A stretch of 64,000 nt of DNA from Polytrichum commune (taxonomy: Eukaryota; Streptophyta; Polytrichopsida; Polytrichales; Polytrichaceae), in assembly GCA_950295325.1 (NCBI GenBank), contig OX485805.1, positions 22,121,501 through 22,185,500 of the forward strand, given 5' to 3'. The notes under the pieces were generated by a model. The model saw only the letters and a program-made list of their open reading frames with translations, was not told the origin of the DNA and ran no database searches. The translations under genes were made by a program, and so were the position numbers. How positions within the stretch are numbered: the stretch's first letter is position 1; each line of letters begins with the position of its first letter. Positions 37,035 through 48,604 of this stretch are shown here, in pieces.

Positions 37035-38110
37035 GGCTGCCTGGTCAACAACAACAAGAAATGCAGCCACGCACAGATCCGATCACATAGGCTTCCGGAT
37101 TCACACGATTCTCCAGCAATACGGTCTGCAGAAAGATCGGACGAAAATGTACGTATGTCGCTTCCGCAATACGGTCTTCACGAATCCAACACACCGCCAC
37201 TCCCAGTGAACAAGAGATGCAACAAGCACGTCAAAGGCTATTCGCTGTTGAGGGACTCCAATGTAGGCCAACGCTGGCAATGATCTCCAGCCTGCCAATA
37301 CCAACGATGCTCAAAAAATCAGAACCAGTAGCTCACAACACCATAAAATGCAACCACACCTTCTTATCCAACCTACTCGTCACTCCTCTCTCCCCGCCCA
37401 CCGACGCCAATGCCAGAGCGCTGGCGAAACACTTGGCCACATCTATTTACAATGCCATCATCAAATAACAAAAAGAAAAAGGCGTGATCAAGCACCGGCG
37501 CGCCTCGAGAAACTCCCGGGAGGAGATGAAAGAAGACAAAAACAATAAAATGCAAGGCTGCGTAAACTTAGGATTGACGAAATGGAACGGAGTCCTGAAA
37601 TACAGGACTCCAAACACTCTAAGGCGCACAACAATGTAGTGTATCCCCCGGAGCCCAATCGAACAAGAACTTGACGCCTCCCGACGAATGCAAAACGAGT
37701 GGAGAAAATGTGCGGAAGTAGTTTGAAGGATGTAATAATTTGAGGAGTGCTCGGTGAACAAGAGGACAAAGGGAAAGCGGAGAAAGAATCGGAGGAGAAC
37801 CTGCAGGGCAAAAAGGATGGACGTGGCCACAATGTGCGCAGGGTTGTGAATGGGGAGATGATGCGACGGTCGATGAATAATGCCAGCCTGCCCGGAGATG
37901 GCGATGGCGATGGAGGGAAGGGGAAGGGAAAGGGAAGCGGTCGGAGGTTTCTTCCGCGAAGGCTTGGAGGCGCCGTTCGTTTGTGTCTCGTTCCCAACTG
38001 CTGTCTGCGCTGACAGGGTCTAGAATGTACAGGGTGGGTACATACCTCCGGCTGAAGCCGAGACCCCCCCCTTCTTCCTTCCTTCTCTCTGATCTTTGGG
38101 CTTCCCAAGC
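37035..38110 (-). promoter_or_regulatory. CpG-rich 5' flank of DES1
   Basis: This kilobase is clearly richer in G+C and CpG than the surrounding repeats, as expected for a promoter and 5' UTR of a gene read leftward. GACCGTATTGC occurs twice, near 37125 and 37170, in the probable 5' UTR. A 206-codon minus-strand frame at 37488-38108 is Ser/Pro/Arg-rich low-complexity sequence with no domain. It is more likely an accident of composition than a gene. Confidence 0.5.
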
Positions 38111-38929
38111 TGTGTAGATGAGGTAATCTCCTAATAAGCTAACCCTTGAAGGACCGTGAGTCTTGAAGGACCGTGACCCTTGAAGGACCGTGTTCTCTGT
38201 GGGCTCTGTTCCGGGTCAGTTTATTAGTTATAGTACAGTACCCCGTCTCATTTAGGGGCCTGTTTACATCATCAAAGGGCCACCAAGTTGTCCCATGTCA
38301 CATGGCCTTCTCCCATGGCCCCATTTCTATGCATGCGGTTTTTTGAAAAGCCTTTGGGGTTGTTCATGAGGCGTGAATTGGACGTGGATCAAGAGGAAGT
38401 GACCATGTACCGAAAAGTTGGATATGTTGTTGGGAAAGAAAAGAAAAAATAACGCCAGTAATAAGGTACTAGCATGAATACGAGCCCGTTAGTCCTTTGT
38501 TGATCGGAGTGTCCCGTGATGCAGTTTAGGGTGTTATGCCTCCTTTGGGAGGTGGGCTTTGGTGTTGTTACAGGGAACTTTGTTCCATTAGGGCATGTTT
38601 GTCCACAAAAGGTAGTTTTGGGAGGAGTTGTGTTTCTTCCCATGTTTGACCTTCTCTCCTTCTTCCGCTTAACTGTAGTAATCTTGGGCCAATGAGTAAA
38701 TATTCAATTGGCATTTCTCTACCATGGTCCCCTACCGTTTGTAGTGAGGGAACTACTTCTACCTCTTGCACCGCTGAACATGTTGGACCGTGATAGTGGG
38801 TAATGTAGGCATGAGGACTTTAAGCTTCATGGTCACTCTTGCACTTTATTTTTTTCTTGATGTAAACCAAAATGGTCCCGGGACGACTTCATGGTTCGTG
38901 ATGTAAACAACCCCTTATTGTGGCCATCA
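38111..38929. other. Intergenic, no gene recognised
   Basis: GACCGTG phrases repeat near 38150-38190 (AAGGACCGTG three times). No coding region was recognised. Confidence 0.4.
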
Positions 38930-39282
38930 CTACACTAAATATTGTGTTTGGTGTCACCAATTCTATTTGACTTGCTCATTACTAATTGTAGACTGTCATG
39001 TACTGCAACCAACACTAAATGCATACCTAATATTATTAGTATAATAATTCTAATATTGCAATTATTGTCACTTACTAAGTGATTTTTCATCCAAATCTCA
39101 ATCATCCATGACATAACAATTCATTACATAACTGCTAGGATGCATAAGATATCAAAAGAGATGAACCAAAAGTGAATTGGGATGACAATATTTGTAAACT
39201 TATTCATAAGAAGTGTCACTAAAAGAGTTACCACAGCAACACAAAAACATCATAAGGACACTAAATACAACATTTAGTGTAC
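38930..39282 (+). mobile_element. MITE, 'CACTAAATAT' family, ~353 bp
   Basis: The left end is CTACACTAAATATTGTGTTT; the right end reads AATACAACATTTAGTGTA, its near inverse. Internally it shares CACTTACTAAGTGATTTTTC, CCATGACAT, GGATGCATAA and CATAAGAAGTGTCAC with the copy at 42447-42801. It is non-coding. Confidence 0.75.
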
Positions 39283-42200
39283 ACCTTTCACACCTATTAT
39301 TGTGGGTTGGAAGGTAATATGGGTGTAAAAAATATCATAGCCTACAGTATTTTATGTGGGGGTTGACAACATAAGTGCTTGTTAATTGAGTAATGTTAAC
39401 CATAATACGGGAAAGTGCGCTCCTAGGTCTAGAACTAGGGAGGGTTGCCCTAAGAAAAAACCTCTTGTCTCATCCAAGGGCGCAGACACACTTGCACAAA
39501 TTACAAGCGACAACTACAAGGGCTCGCTTTGTTAGGTCGTGTTTTGTTGATTTATTACAATTAAAAGAGCTTTCATCTAAGTCTTGGCTTGTGCGGCTCT
39601 CCAATTATAACATATTGATGTTATACCCACGTTTTATAAAACAAACATTTGTTTTGTATTCCTAGTTTTGAACATATGGTATTGTGGGTTCAAAAATGGC
39701 CTATGTCAGGAAATTACATTGACTATGATTTGTACGGTATGTCAAATTTAGAGTGGACCCCAGTATTAGGTGTACAAGATGTATTCATCATCAACCCACA
39801 TTATATTTGTATTGCAATCATGGGATGACAATCAAAGAGGGTGTGGCATGACACTTGGTACTATATGACAAGTCATGGAGAGTGCTCTAAGTAACATGGC
39901 CTACCGACTTTAATGCCGCACTAAACCAAACATACCAAGGTACATGATTTCAATTATTGTATGTAACGTTATAACGGCCAATTCCAACTCCACATACAAT
40001 TCAATTTTGGATTGGTGCATCATACATGGAATTGTCTTATATATGCAACTACAAGTCACAAAGATTTAGATTTTAAAATTATGGATTAGAGATGAGGTGC
40101 ATAAGATAGAGGAAGTCAAAACAAAGATGCTATGTGGTCACATAGCCCCCCCCCCCTTTATGTTAACCAATGAACTTAGAATAACGTCTATGTTTTGAGC
40201 ACGTAGTCCAATCTTGTTGTAACACGTGTCTTTTGGTGTATAACTACAAGCCTTATCATTGGGTGGGTTTTCATTAGGATCAGGTCGAAAACACACCTTC
40301 GTGGACCTCAAGCCTTTGTTACACTAGAACTCAAGTTGACAGCTTGAACAACCAATTATAAGAAGATTGATACTTGAAGTTGACAAGCTTTCATCCAAAA
40401 CTCAAACTATTAAGAGCTTGACTAATCCTCAAGCTCTCAATTGTTTAAACAAATGCATAGTGACCATGTTTAAAGTGAGAACAAATAGTGTGTTGTTAGC
40501 CGAATTAGCTGAGCATAGAAGGGGGAGTGATATTGAACAAAGGAACACTACATGGGAGGTTTACAATTAGTATCGAGCAAGACAAATGGAATTGGTAACA
40601 TTTAATACAATATTAAGTCTAGTGCATCATCATCATTGAAGTTTATATCTACTCGATCTCGAATCATTTTGAACACCAACATTATTGAGTAAGTCTTGAG
40701 CTTCTATTAAAGGGGTGACCTTTCAACAAGTCGATTGTGCGTTGACAATAAAGTTAGTGACCCGTAATGGACTATGCCTGCAACGATACACGTATGATAA
40801 GAAGACCACCTTTTTCTATAGGAAAAAAAGAAAAAGAAAAAGAGCATTACATGTTACCTATCTACTAATTCAAAAAATATTCATGTCCGCTTCAAGAATG
40901 TCCTCGATATGGATTTTGTTGATTACATGACCTTTGGAACATGTCTACATGTATGAGTCGGCACCATGGGTATAAAAATAAAACACTTATTTTGAATGTA
41001 TTTCTATCATACATAGCATTATTCAGCTCCTTGGTTGGGTTTCATTGGACCAGATGTCGAGCAAGCATAATCATCGTATAATTCTGGGATTTCCCATTTA
41101 TGGGGAGCACCTACAATGTGTACTATGAAGTGTTTCACAAGCATCTATAAATTCAGAGGCTTTTTAAAAACAAATGCAACCTCTTTCTTTAGAATGAGAC
41201 CAACATCTACCTACTTGGTAATGTTATGTGTGAGAAGACTTTGAAGTCTTAAATGCACATAGCTAGATCAAAACCATTAAATAAAATCTACGAGGGTGCT
41301 TCAATAATTCAAAAACAATCCACCTTCGGCCAAGTCCAAAAACAACAAGTTTCATTTCTCATGTTCCTCATTTGAACATTGCACACCAACAAATGTTAGC
41401 ATGGAGTGGTGGAAGTGAGCAAACAAACAAACAATATCATCCATTCTCACCTCACCTACCTCAGTGAAAGTGAGGCAAAAGTGTGTAAAAAGTTGGAGGT
41501 GTGGGTTCACCTTAAGTGGTCACTCTTCTTAACCAAAAGCACGGATTTTAAAGTGGTACCTAATTAATACTATGATGCACACTCCTATGGGCCCATGCCC
41601 AACCCGACATGTTGCACCCATGCATAGTGAATTAATGCACCCAAGCAATCCCAACAATGGTTATTGAACGTGTCGTCATTAATGGCTAACTATTTTGCAA
41701 GTAGGTTGAACATCAATTACCCATATGACATTCATTCAATGTCTTTAGAATGTATGGTCGACTAGTTTGGCGTGTTGCCATGACACTCGTACATATGAAT
41801 CAATATCTTGAGTCATCCTCACACTGGCAACTTAACATGTCGTCATTGATGACCGGATGTTTTGGAAAGGTTGAATAGCGATAGGCTGACCACCTTTGTG
41901 CAATCACTATTCAACATCTCCTAAATGTACAATATGGTGTGTGGGTGTTATCGGGCTCATTTTTCATGTTGTCCACCTTCTGTTGATTAGATGTACACAA
42001 TAAAGAATGTGTTGCATTAGCAAATCTATAATGAAGCATAAGCAAAAAACCGGATTGAAAATTGGACCTCCTTGGATTTAGTTACGGCCTCGTGGGGCCG
42101 GGCGCTTCGACAATTATCGGAAGTGCATGTTTGTTGATTCCTTAATTGAATACACATGTCCCAATTGTGTTCATTATTGGATACACACCTCCCATTGGTG

Positions 42201-42446
42201 TTCATCATTGAGTGTGGAGTAGTTAATAAATCTTGAAGATGTAGTCCAATCTCTTGTAAAGATATGTCTTTATGATGTTTGTTCTTTGATCCTCAACGAA
42301 CCATCCACCAATCAAATATAGGTCTTCAATTAAGAAAAATAATTGAATAACACCCGCATACTTTAGATCGGAGTCGAGTGGTGTTGCATTTGCACTAAAT
42401 AATGTGCTCATACTCATAGCTTCCACAAGGATAGTGAATATTGTAA
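39283..42446. other. Non-coding, no gene recognised
   Basis: A 13-base C run occurs near 40147-40159. About 40190-40240 carries the TAGTCCAATCTTGTTGTAAC phrase of the dispersed family that forms the 29.2-29.9 kb foldback. About 41938-42060 is a copy of the LTR-like segment at 7555-7680. Frames at 39393-39665, 40367-40930 and 42026-42208 have no domain. Confidence 0.4.
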
Positions 42447-42801
42447 CTACACTAAATATCATATTTAGTGTCACCAATTCTATTTGCCTTGCTCAATACT
42501 ACTTGTATGCCGCACATGTAGTGTCACCAACACTAAATGTAGCCCTAACATTATTTGCCATTCCCGTGTCATTTGGGCATTACGAATTTACAATGTTGTA
42601 ATTCCTTGCACTTACTAAGTGATTTTTCATCCAAGTTTCAATCACCCATGACATTAGTTAATTACACGGATGTTAGGATGCATAATATACCAAACTAAAA
42701 GTGGATGAACTAAACGTAAGTTGGACTGACAATACTTGTAAACTTATCATTCATAAGAAGTGTCACGTGGAATACCACAACAACACTAAGTACACTATCT
42801 A
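42447..42801 (+). mobile_element. MITE, 'CACTAAATAT' family, ~355 bp
   Basis: The left end is CTACACTAAATATCATATTT. The right end, near ACTAAGTACACTATCTAC, is a diverged inverse. Its right part is included in the tandem duplication that starts at 42646. Confidence 0.65.
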
Positions 42802-43602
42802 CATTGACTATCTCAAATAGTGTGTAAGGTACTAATTCTTGAAACACACACCAATTTGCAAGGTCTCAAAATCAACGAGCGTTGAACTTTCTTATTGAGT
42901 GATACTAAAACTCATGAATACATACATGCTCATTTATTATACATTTTAAGATATTTAGTGCATGTTCTAAGGTGTTGGTAGAGGGGTACAAAATTATATG
43001 CCAACACATGCTTGTCAATGGATAGTAATTTCAGCAAATAATGCCAAGACGAGCAATACTTCCTACATCTTGTGGTGGCACTATGAAACCTCATAATGTA
43101 AAGAAGTTTAGTATCACGTTCACCAACCCATGACATTATTTCATTACAAATATGTTAGGATGCATAATACACCAAACCAAAAGTGGATGAACTAAACGTA
43201 AGTTGGATTGACAATACTTGAAAACTTATCATTCATAAGAAGTGTCACTTGGAATAGTTACCACAACGACACCAAGTACACTATCTACACCGATTATCTC
43301 AAGTAGTGTGTGTGGTACTAATTCTTGAAACACACACCACTTTGCAAGGTCTCAAAATCAACGAGGGCTGAACTTTCTTATCGAGTGATACTACATTCAT
43401 GAATACATGCTCATTTATAAGCATTTATAGTGCGTGTTCTAAGATGTTTGTAGAGCGATACAAAATTATATGCCAACACATGCTTGTCGATGGATAGTAG
43501 TTTCAGCAAATAATGCCAAGACGAGCAATACTTCCTACATCTTGTGGTGGCACTATGAAACCTCATAACGTAAAGAAGTTTAGCATCACATTTACCAACT
43601 TC
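42646..43602 (+). repeat. Tandem duplication, two ~482-bp units
   Basis: CCATGACATT recurs at 42646 and 43128. Both units share GTTAGGATGCATAATA, AACTAAACGTAAGTTGGA, GAAACACACACCA, GCCAACACATGCTTGTC and CAAATAATGCCAAGACGAGC, ending in AAGAAGTTTAG. Each unit starts inside the neighbouring MITE, so the duplication happened after that insertion. The similar minus-strand frames at 42930-43136 and 43411-43620 are by-products. Confidence 0.9.
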
Positions 43603-43657
43603 CCTCTCACACATACACACACTATTTTCCGTTCCTCGCTAATTGAGGTGATAATTA

Positions 43658-44156
43658 AGGCCACTTCACACACGAGCCAAGAGCCGTGACCATGAAATTG
43701 TGAGAGCCCAAAAGAAAGTGTCCAAAGGCCGTCCCAACACACCTCCAAACTCATGTAGTGCGGTCACGGACTCTCAAGTGTAGTGTGAAGTCATATGTGA
43801 CCGGGTCCTCAACCGAATGCTATTTCGATGGATGTCTATTCAAGCGGGTCCTCGAACATGGTAAAATAGAATAAACCAACGGTTGTGAGCGGTCGGAGTG
43901 TCACGGTCTCCCGGTTTTGTGTTAGGCCACCCTCCAAGAGATAGTTTTTGAAAGTAGTCCAAGTGACCATGAAACATGATCCATTCGATGCCATGTAGGA
44001 TTCCATGTAGACTTTACATCCATCTTACAGTCACATACTCCGTTGGTCCCTCAAGCGTGGTGTGAAGCGAATTTGGACCGGCTCTGCCTTTTCCACCAAT
44101 GAGAGTGCTTGAAGTACAATGGTCATGGGCTCTTAGTCTCATGTGTGAAATGGCCC
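43658..44156 (+). mobile_element. MITE, 'CACTTCACAC' family, ~499 bp, TTA target duplication
   Basis: The left end GGCCACTTCACACACGAGCC is preceded by TTA. The right end ATGTGTGAAATGGCCC is followed by TTA. The TIRs and 3-bp TTA duplications match the PIF/Harbinger pattern. This is the best full-length copy of the family in the window. It is non-coding. Confidence 0.75.
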
Positions 44157-44425
44157 TTAGTGTAAAGTTGCATACATACAAAGTGACAAGAGAGGCACCA
44201 TGATGTTAATTGAATGCTTGTCTGCAACGACTCTGAAACTTGAGTAAAGTGGGACTGGGAAACAGGCAAGGATTTGACTTGGTACTCAATTGACTTGTAA
44301 GTTGCACTGCAACTGGGAAGGGGAAGTTTAAATAGGTCCTCAGCCTGCTGCCATGCCCAGGAAACCAGAATTGTTGCAGCTTTGTAAGTTAGGCCTTTCA
44401 AGTTTGGTATAACTATAGCACCTTA

Positions 44426-44875
44426 GGCCCTCTTTACACTAGAGGCGAGAAGCCATGGAGAAAACCTCACAAGGGCCATGCATGGCTCATCTTGAGAAGT
44501 CAACCTTTGAACTTGATGGTCTTTGGATGTAGTGTAAAGTGAGAAGGGGCCACAAAAGTAAAGTGCTGATTTTTTTAGGTGGTTGTTTTAAAATATTCTT
44601 AAAAATTTAAAAAATGATTGGTTATGAGAATTTTGGCCAAACGGCCGCCCAGATTTTGCATGGGCCTGATGCAAAATCCGGGGGCCTTGAAAAATGTGCA
44701 CTTTTCCTGCCACGAAGGATAAAAGTGTTTGTCCATGTTATTTTCTCCTCCTTCTGTCCCTTGGGCTGAAAATTTCGGGTGGAAAGTGGCATTCTTTGGT
44801 CTTCTCGGTTTGTAGGCCTCCCGTTGGATGAAATTTCTCTCCTCGCGGCTTCTCGCCTCTAGTGTAAAGAGGCCC
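44426..44875 (+). mobile_element. MITE, 'CTCTTTACACTAGAG' family, 450 bp, TTA target duplication
   Basis: The 29-bp TIRs match almost perfectly: 44426-44454 begins GGCCCTCTTTACACTAGAGG, and the inverse of 44847-44875 begins GGGCCTCTTTACACTAGAGG. TTA flanks both sides (44423-44425 and 44876-44878), the 3-bp target duplication typical of PIF/Harbinger. It has no coding capacity. The high TIR identity suggests a recent insertion. A second family member lies at 48219-48604. Confidence 0.88.
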
Positions 44876-44878
44876 TTA

Positions 44879-46308
44879 GGGCCGCTTCACACTATGGCCG
44901 TCCAAGTCGAGAGGCCATGGGATTGAGTGGCCAAACTTTGTTGAGAGTCCAAAGAAATGGGCTGAAACTAACCAACCAACAAAAGTATAAGAATTGGAGC
45001 CTTTGGCTTGGCATAGTGTGAAGTCTCCAAAGGCCAAGCCTCAAAGTCCAAACCTTTGGCCATGAACTCCCACCGCCCTTCAGTCGAAGGGCTTGTTCAA
45101 ATCCAAAACGTCAATCCAAGAACATAGAAATTAAATACAAAACTCATATCAAACATGTGCATGAATGATATGGTCCATGTTTCCAATACAATGCAAAGAC
45201 TCGAGAATCAACCATCTAACTCCAATTCTTGTATCGACAATGCCGTACGCTTGTTGGTTCATGTGGCAGACATAATATGTTGAGGACTTCAAGCGATGTC
45301 TTTGTTTCCAATTTGGGGTGGCGTTTTGGAGGGTTGTTTTGAGAGAGGTAAGTATATTTGAAGGGCCAAATCACATTTGAAGGGCAATGAAGGCTTCGAT
45401 CTTGAACACTGAGTGGATGCAAGTTCGTTGCTATGTTCAAGGAAAACCGACGGCTAGTTCATTATTAGCCGCTGGATTTCCCCTCATGGCCGGTCCAAAT
45501 TTCCAACCATCGGATGACAATCTGACTGTAATTTCAATCCTCCGGCAATTATCCGATGGCCAAAAAATGTCCCGGAAATGTAGCCGATTCTTCTTGTGAG
45601 TTATTGGATTTCAGCCAGAAGCATGCAGAGCGCTATTTGTCTGGGGCATCTGATGATGCACTTGAGGAAGTACCCTAAACCTTAAACTTTTTGAATTATG
45701 CAACCTTTCCATGACCAAATCCAATTGCTTCTATGAAGAATTGGGGGACCCTTGGCCTTCAAGCGGTGAAGGCATTGCTAGGTTCAGTTCCTGCCAAGGA
45801 TATTAACTCTTCAAATTGAAAGTTTTGAGCATGCCTTTCTTTTCACTTATTCAAGATTTTGTACTAAGAAATGATTTCTAATAACTTTTCATACATTTTT
45901 TAAACAATTAGTGCCGATATGAATTCCATTTAATCGGATATTGGCCAATGAAAATATGAAACTATAGGCAATTGGCCGATTGATTTTACAAAAGACCGGC
46001 TGTTGCCGATGTAAATTGGGAAAAATCCGATCCTTCGTAGCAACTACCGGCAATTAGCCACTAAGGCTTCAAAAACTTCCCCAACTCTGGTTCGTTGTTC
46101 TTTCTTTGAGTATATTCCTCCTTCGCCTGATAAAGCTCAACCCCATTTTGAGTGCACAGAATCCAGAAAAAGCAGATGCGGCTCTCAAGCAGTTGGGGTG
46201 ATGGTGATGACCATGATGATGATGCGCATTCAACCAGGTGCAGATCCACATACATCGCCTGCTTGCCTTTTGAATGGAGCACTAGAGGGGGGCTTTGATG
46301 GGCCTAAA
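44879..46308. other. MITE fragment and unassigned DNA
   Basis: The start GGGCCGCTTCACACTATGGC at 44879, together with GGCATAGTGTGAAG near 45010, looks like another short TIR element of a related family, abutting the MITE at 44426-44875. The rest has no recognisable gene; frames at 45387-45599 and 46061-46282 lack domains. Confidence 0.4.
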
Positions 46309-46889
46309 GGGCCACTTCACACATGAGCCAAGAGCCGTGACCTTGTAATGGTGAGCACCCTTGACTCTCACCCAAAGGCCGTACCATGGGTGTTGGGAAA
46401 GCCATTTTATGTAGTCACGGGCCCTCAAGCATAGTGTGAAGTGGGAATGGATCATGTTGCGGGACCATTGCCTATTTTGTTGGCGAAAAAAGAGGGGAGG
46501 ATCTGGTTTAATATAATATATCTCAAACTATATCAATTTGAGAGAATTACTTGGTGGTGATTTGTGTGTCCTAGAATTTGTTTTGGAATCTGCCTTGAAA
46601 TCTGTCATGCTGGAAAAAAATGTTAAGAAAAGTCACGGTCTTCCGGAATTTTCGTCAGGCCCACCTCTTGGAGGTGGGCTAGACGTAAATTATGGTAGAC
46701 CGTGTAGCCTTATCCACAACCTGCCATGTAGGACTCCATGTAGACTTTTCATTCACGAACTTTTCTTTGGACCTTTAGGCCTTCACCTTCTAGTGCGAAG
46801 TGAACTTGGACGGTCTCCACCTTTTTGACCAATGAGAGCTCTTACATTGCCATGGTCAGGGGCCTTCAACCTTGTGTGTGAAGCGGCCC
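46309..46889 (+). mobile_element. MITE, 'CACTTCACAC' family, ~580 bp
   Basis: The left end is GGGCCACTTCACACATGAGCC; the right end CTTGTGTGTGAAGCGGCCC is followed by TAA, and TAA also precedes the left end. It contains the family's internal AGGCCCACCTCTTGGAGG phrase. It is longer and more diverged than the copy at 43658. The 96-codon frame at 46538-46828 is inside it and has no recognisable product. Confidence 0.65.
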
Positions 46890-46909
46890 TAACTTTACTA
46901 GGTGTGGGC

Positions 46910-47590
46910 ACTTCCCACCAGTGTCCGGGGAGGTTTTAGGGCATAATCGGTCCAAACCCTACTGTGTCCAAGTCCATGCGGTTAGCATGTTGTGATCTTT
47001 GGGATTTTTCTCTAACAATTGAAACTGTATTTCGTAGATTCCTCTAAAATGATCGGTAACGTTCATGGAGTTTTGAACTTCAACCAATTGTTTCTTCAAC
47101 TTGGTTGGTTCACTTACAACTAGAGGCCGGTTCTCCCTGTTCATTGCTTCCAACTCCATGTACATTTTTGGTCATTGGATCGAACTGGGAGTTCTTTCCG
47201 CCGGTTAGCAATTTGTGAATCACTAAGGGTTGGTTCACATGAGGTCCCAAGTCCCAAGTCCCACTCATGTTCAGTAAGCCCAACATATTAGCAAAGTCCC
47301 AACTTTTGAGACCCAAGAAATTGTTAATTTAAAGTTTATTAAACGTAGTTCACATGTACTAGCGGTTGGTTCTCTTTGTTCATTGCTTCCAACTCCATAT
47401 ACCATTTTGGCGATTGGATCAAATCGGGAGTTTGCTCAACCAGTCAGCAATTTGCGAATCACTAAGGGTCGGTTCACATGGGGTCCCAAGTCCCAAGTCT
47501 TGCTCATGTTTAGCAAGCCCAACGTGTTAGCAAAGTCCCAACTTTTGAGCCTCAAGAAATCATCAATTTAAGGTTTATTTCCATTAAAGT
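46910..47590 (+). repeat. Dispersed-module copy plus ~240-bp tandem duplication
   Basis: A copy of the TGTCCGGGGAGGTTTT module (see 13430-14418) starts near 46920. The text CTAGAGGCCGGTTCTCCCTG at 47119 and CTAGCGGTTGGTTCTCTTTG at 47359 begins two units about 240 bp apart. They share CATTGCTTCCAACTCCAT, CACTAAGGGT, GGTTCACATG and AGCAAAGTCCCAACTTTTGA. Confidence 0.75.
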
Positions 47591-47862
47591 CAGATCTTGA
47601 TTATTTTATGCAAAAAAAACTCATAGGGCTTGTCTTGAGAGTCGAGTCTAGCTTTCTGCTTGACTTGACTCTCAAAACAAGTCCCAAGGCTCACCTTCAA
47701 AAAATGTTGCCATGTAGGTATCCATGCCATACTTGGGACTTGGGACCCCATGTGAAATGGTAAGTTCCAACTTGCATGCTATCAACGGTTTAGGTTACAT
47801 GGATTGACCTCAAGTGACTTGGGACTTAGGACTTGGGACTCCATTTGAACCGACCCTAAGAT
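47463..47862 (+). mobile_element. MITE, 'GGGTCGGTTCACATG' family, ~400 bp
   Basis: The left end GGGTCGGTTCACATGGGGTC runs into CCCAAGTCCCAAGTC. The right end is its near inverse (GACTTAGGACTTGGGACTCC ... GAACCGACCC). CTAA precedes it and TAAG follows, which fits a TAA-type 3-bp target duplication. A truncated copy of its left end lies at 47223-47345, created by the neighbouring tandem duplication. It is non-coding. Confidence 0.8.
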
Positions 47863-48218
47863 TGCAATTTCAAATTTCAATATTGAAGTTGGGATGTAAA
47901 ACTTATAGGATGTCAAAGTGATGATTTATTTATTTATTTATTATTTCTTCTTCAAACAAATTGATAGTTCCTTTGTTAATTGTTGAGCTTATAACATTGT
48001 TTACACTTTAGGATATAGTCCAACCTCCTCGTAACATGTGTTTTTAGTCTATGTGTTTAACAAAAGCCATGCCATATACCACTTAAATATAAAATGTCCA
48101 ATCAAGAAGAGTGACCACACGAGGCCCATGTGCCTTAGTGGGGAGCTTGATGTTCACCAATGGCCTTCTATGGACCTCCCACAATTTGACACAAACTTGG
48201 AAGGGTCTAATGGACCGA

Positions 48219-48604
48219 GACCCTCTTTACACTAGAGCTAAGTTAGAGTTGAGAGGTTGAACTTGCAAACCTTCCAAAGTTCCATACTTGGAGTTTGGCT
48301 TTGGACCCACGAAAGGAGAGCTTAACTCTCCACAAAATTCCTAATAGACCTCCATGAGGTAGTGTGGATCTGGAACAAGAGCTTGTAAAAATGACGAAGA
48401 GCTTGTTGTAGGCATTTCACATGGGTTCCTTTAGTCGAGGCGTTGTCTAAACACTCTAATTTTTTTAGTAATACATTCAAGCCTTCATGTTGAAAGCACA
48501 CATGTTGTGTGGACTTAAGTGTATGTAGCATGCGTAGTATACTCCGTACCAATGGGGTGGCTTGTTTCTTTGAGCTCTCAACCTCTCTAGTGTAAAGGGA
48601 GCCT
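48219..48604 (+). mobile_element. MITE, 'CTCTTTACACTAGAG' family, ~386 bp
   Basis: The left end is ACCCTCTTTACACTAGAGC; the inverse of the right end reads GGCTCCCTTTACACTAGAG. It is the same family as 44426-44875 but more diverged and shorter inside. A clean target duplication was not seen. Confidence 0.7.

Noticed and set aside
37035-37070. Upstream extension of DES1 to 37070
   Set aside because: That codon is GTG; ATG 37034 has a good GCCATGG context and gives the usual family length.
37488-38108. 206-codon minus-strand frame as a gene
   Set aside because: It is low-complexity Ser/Pro/Arg sequence in a CpG-rich 5' flank, overlaps frames on both strands and shows no domain. It is better explained by base composition.
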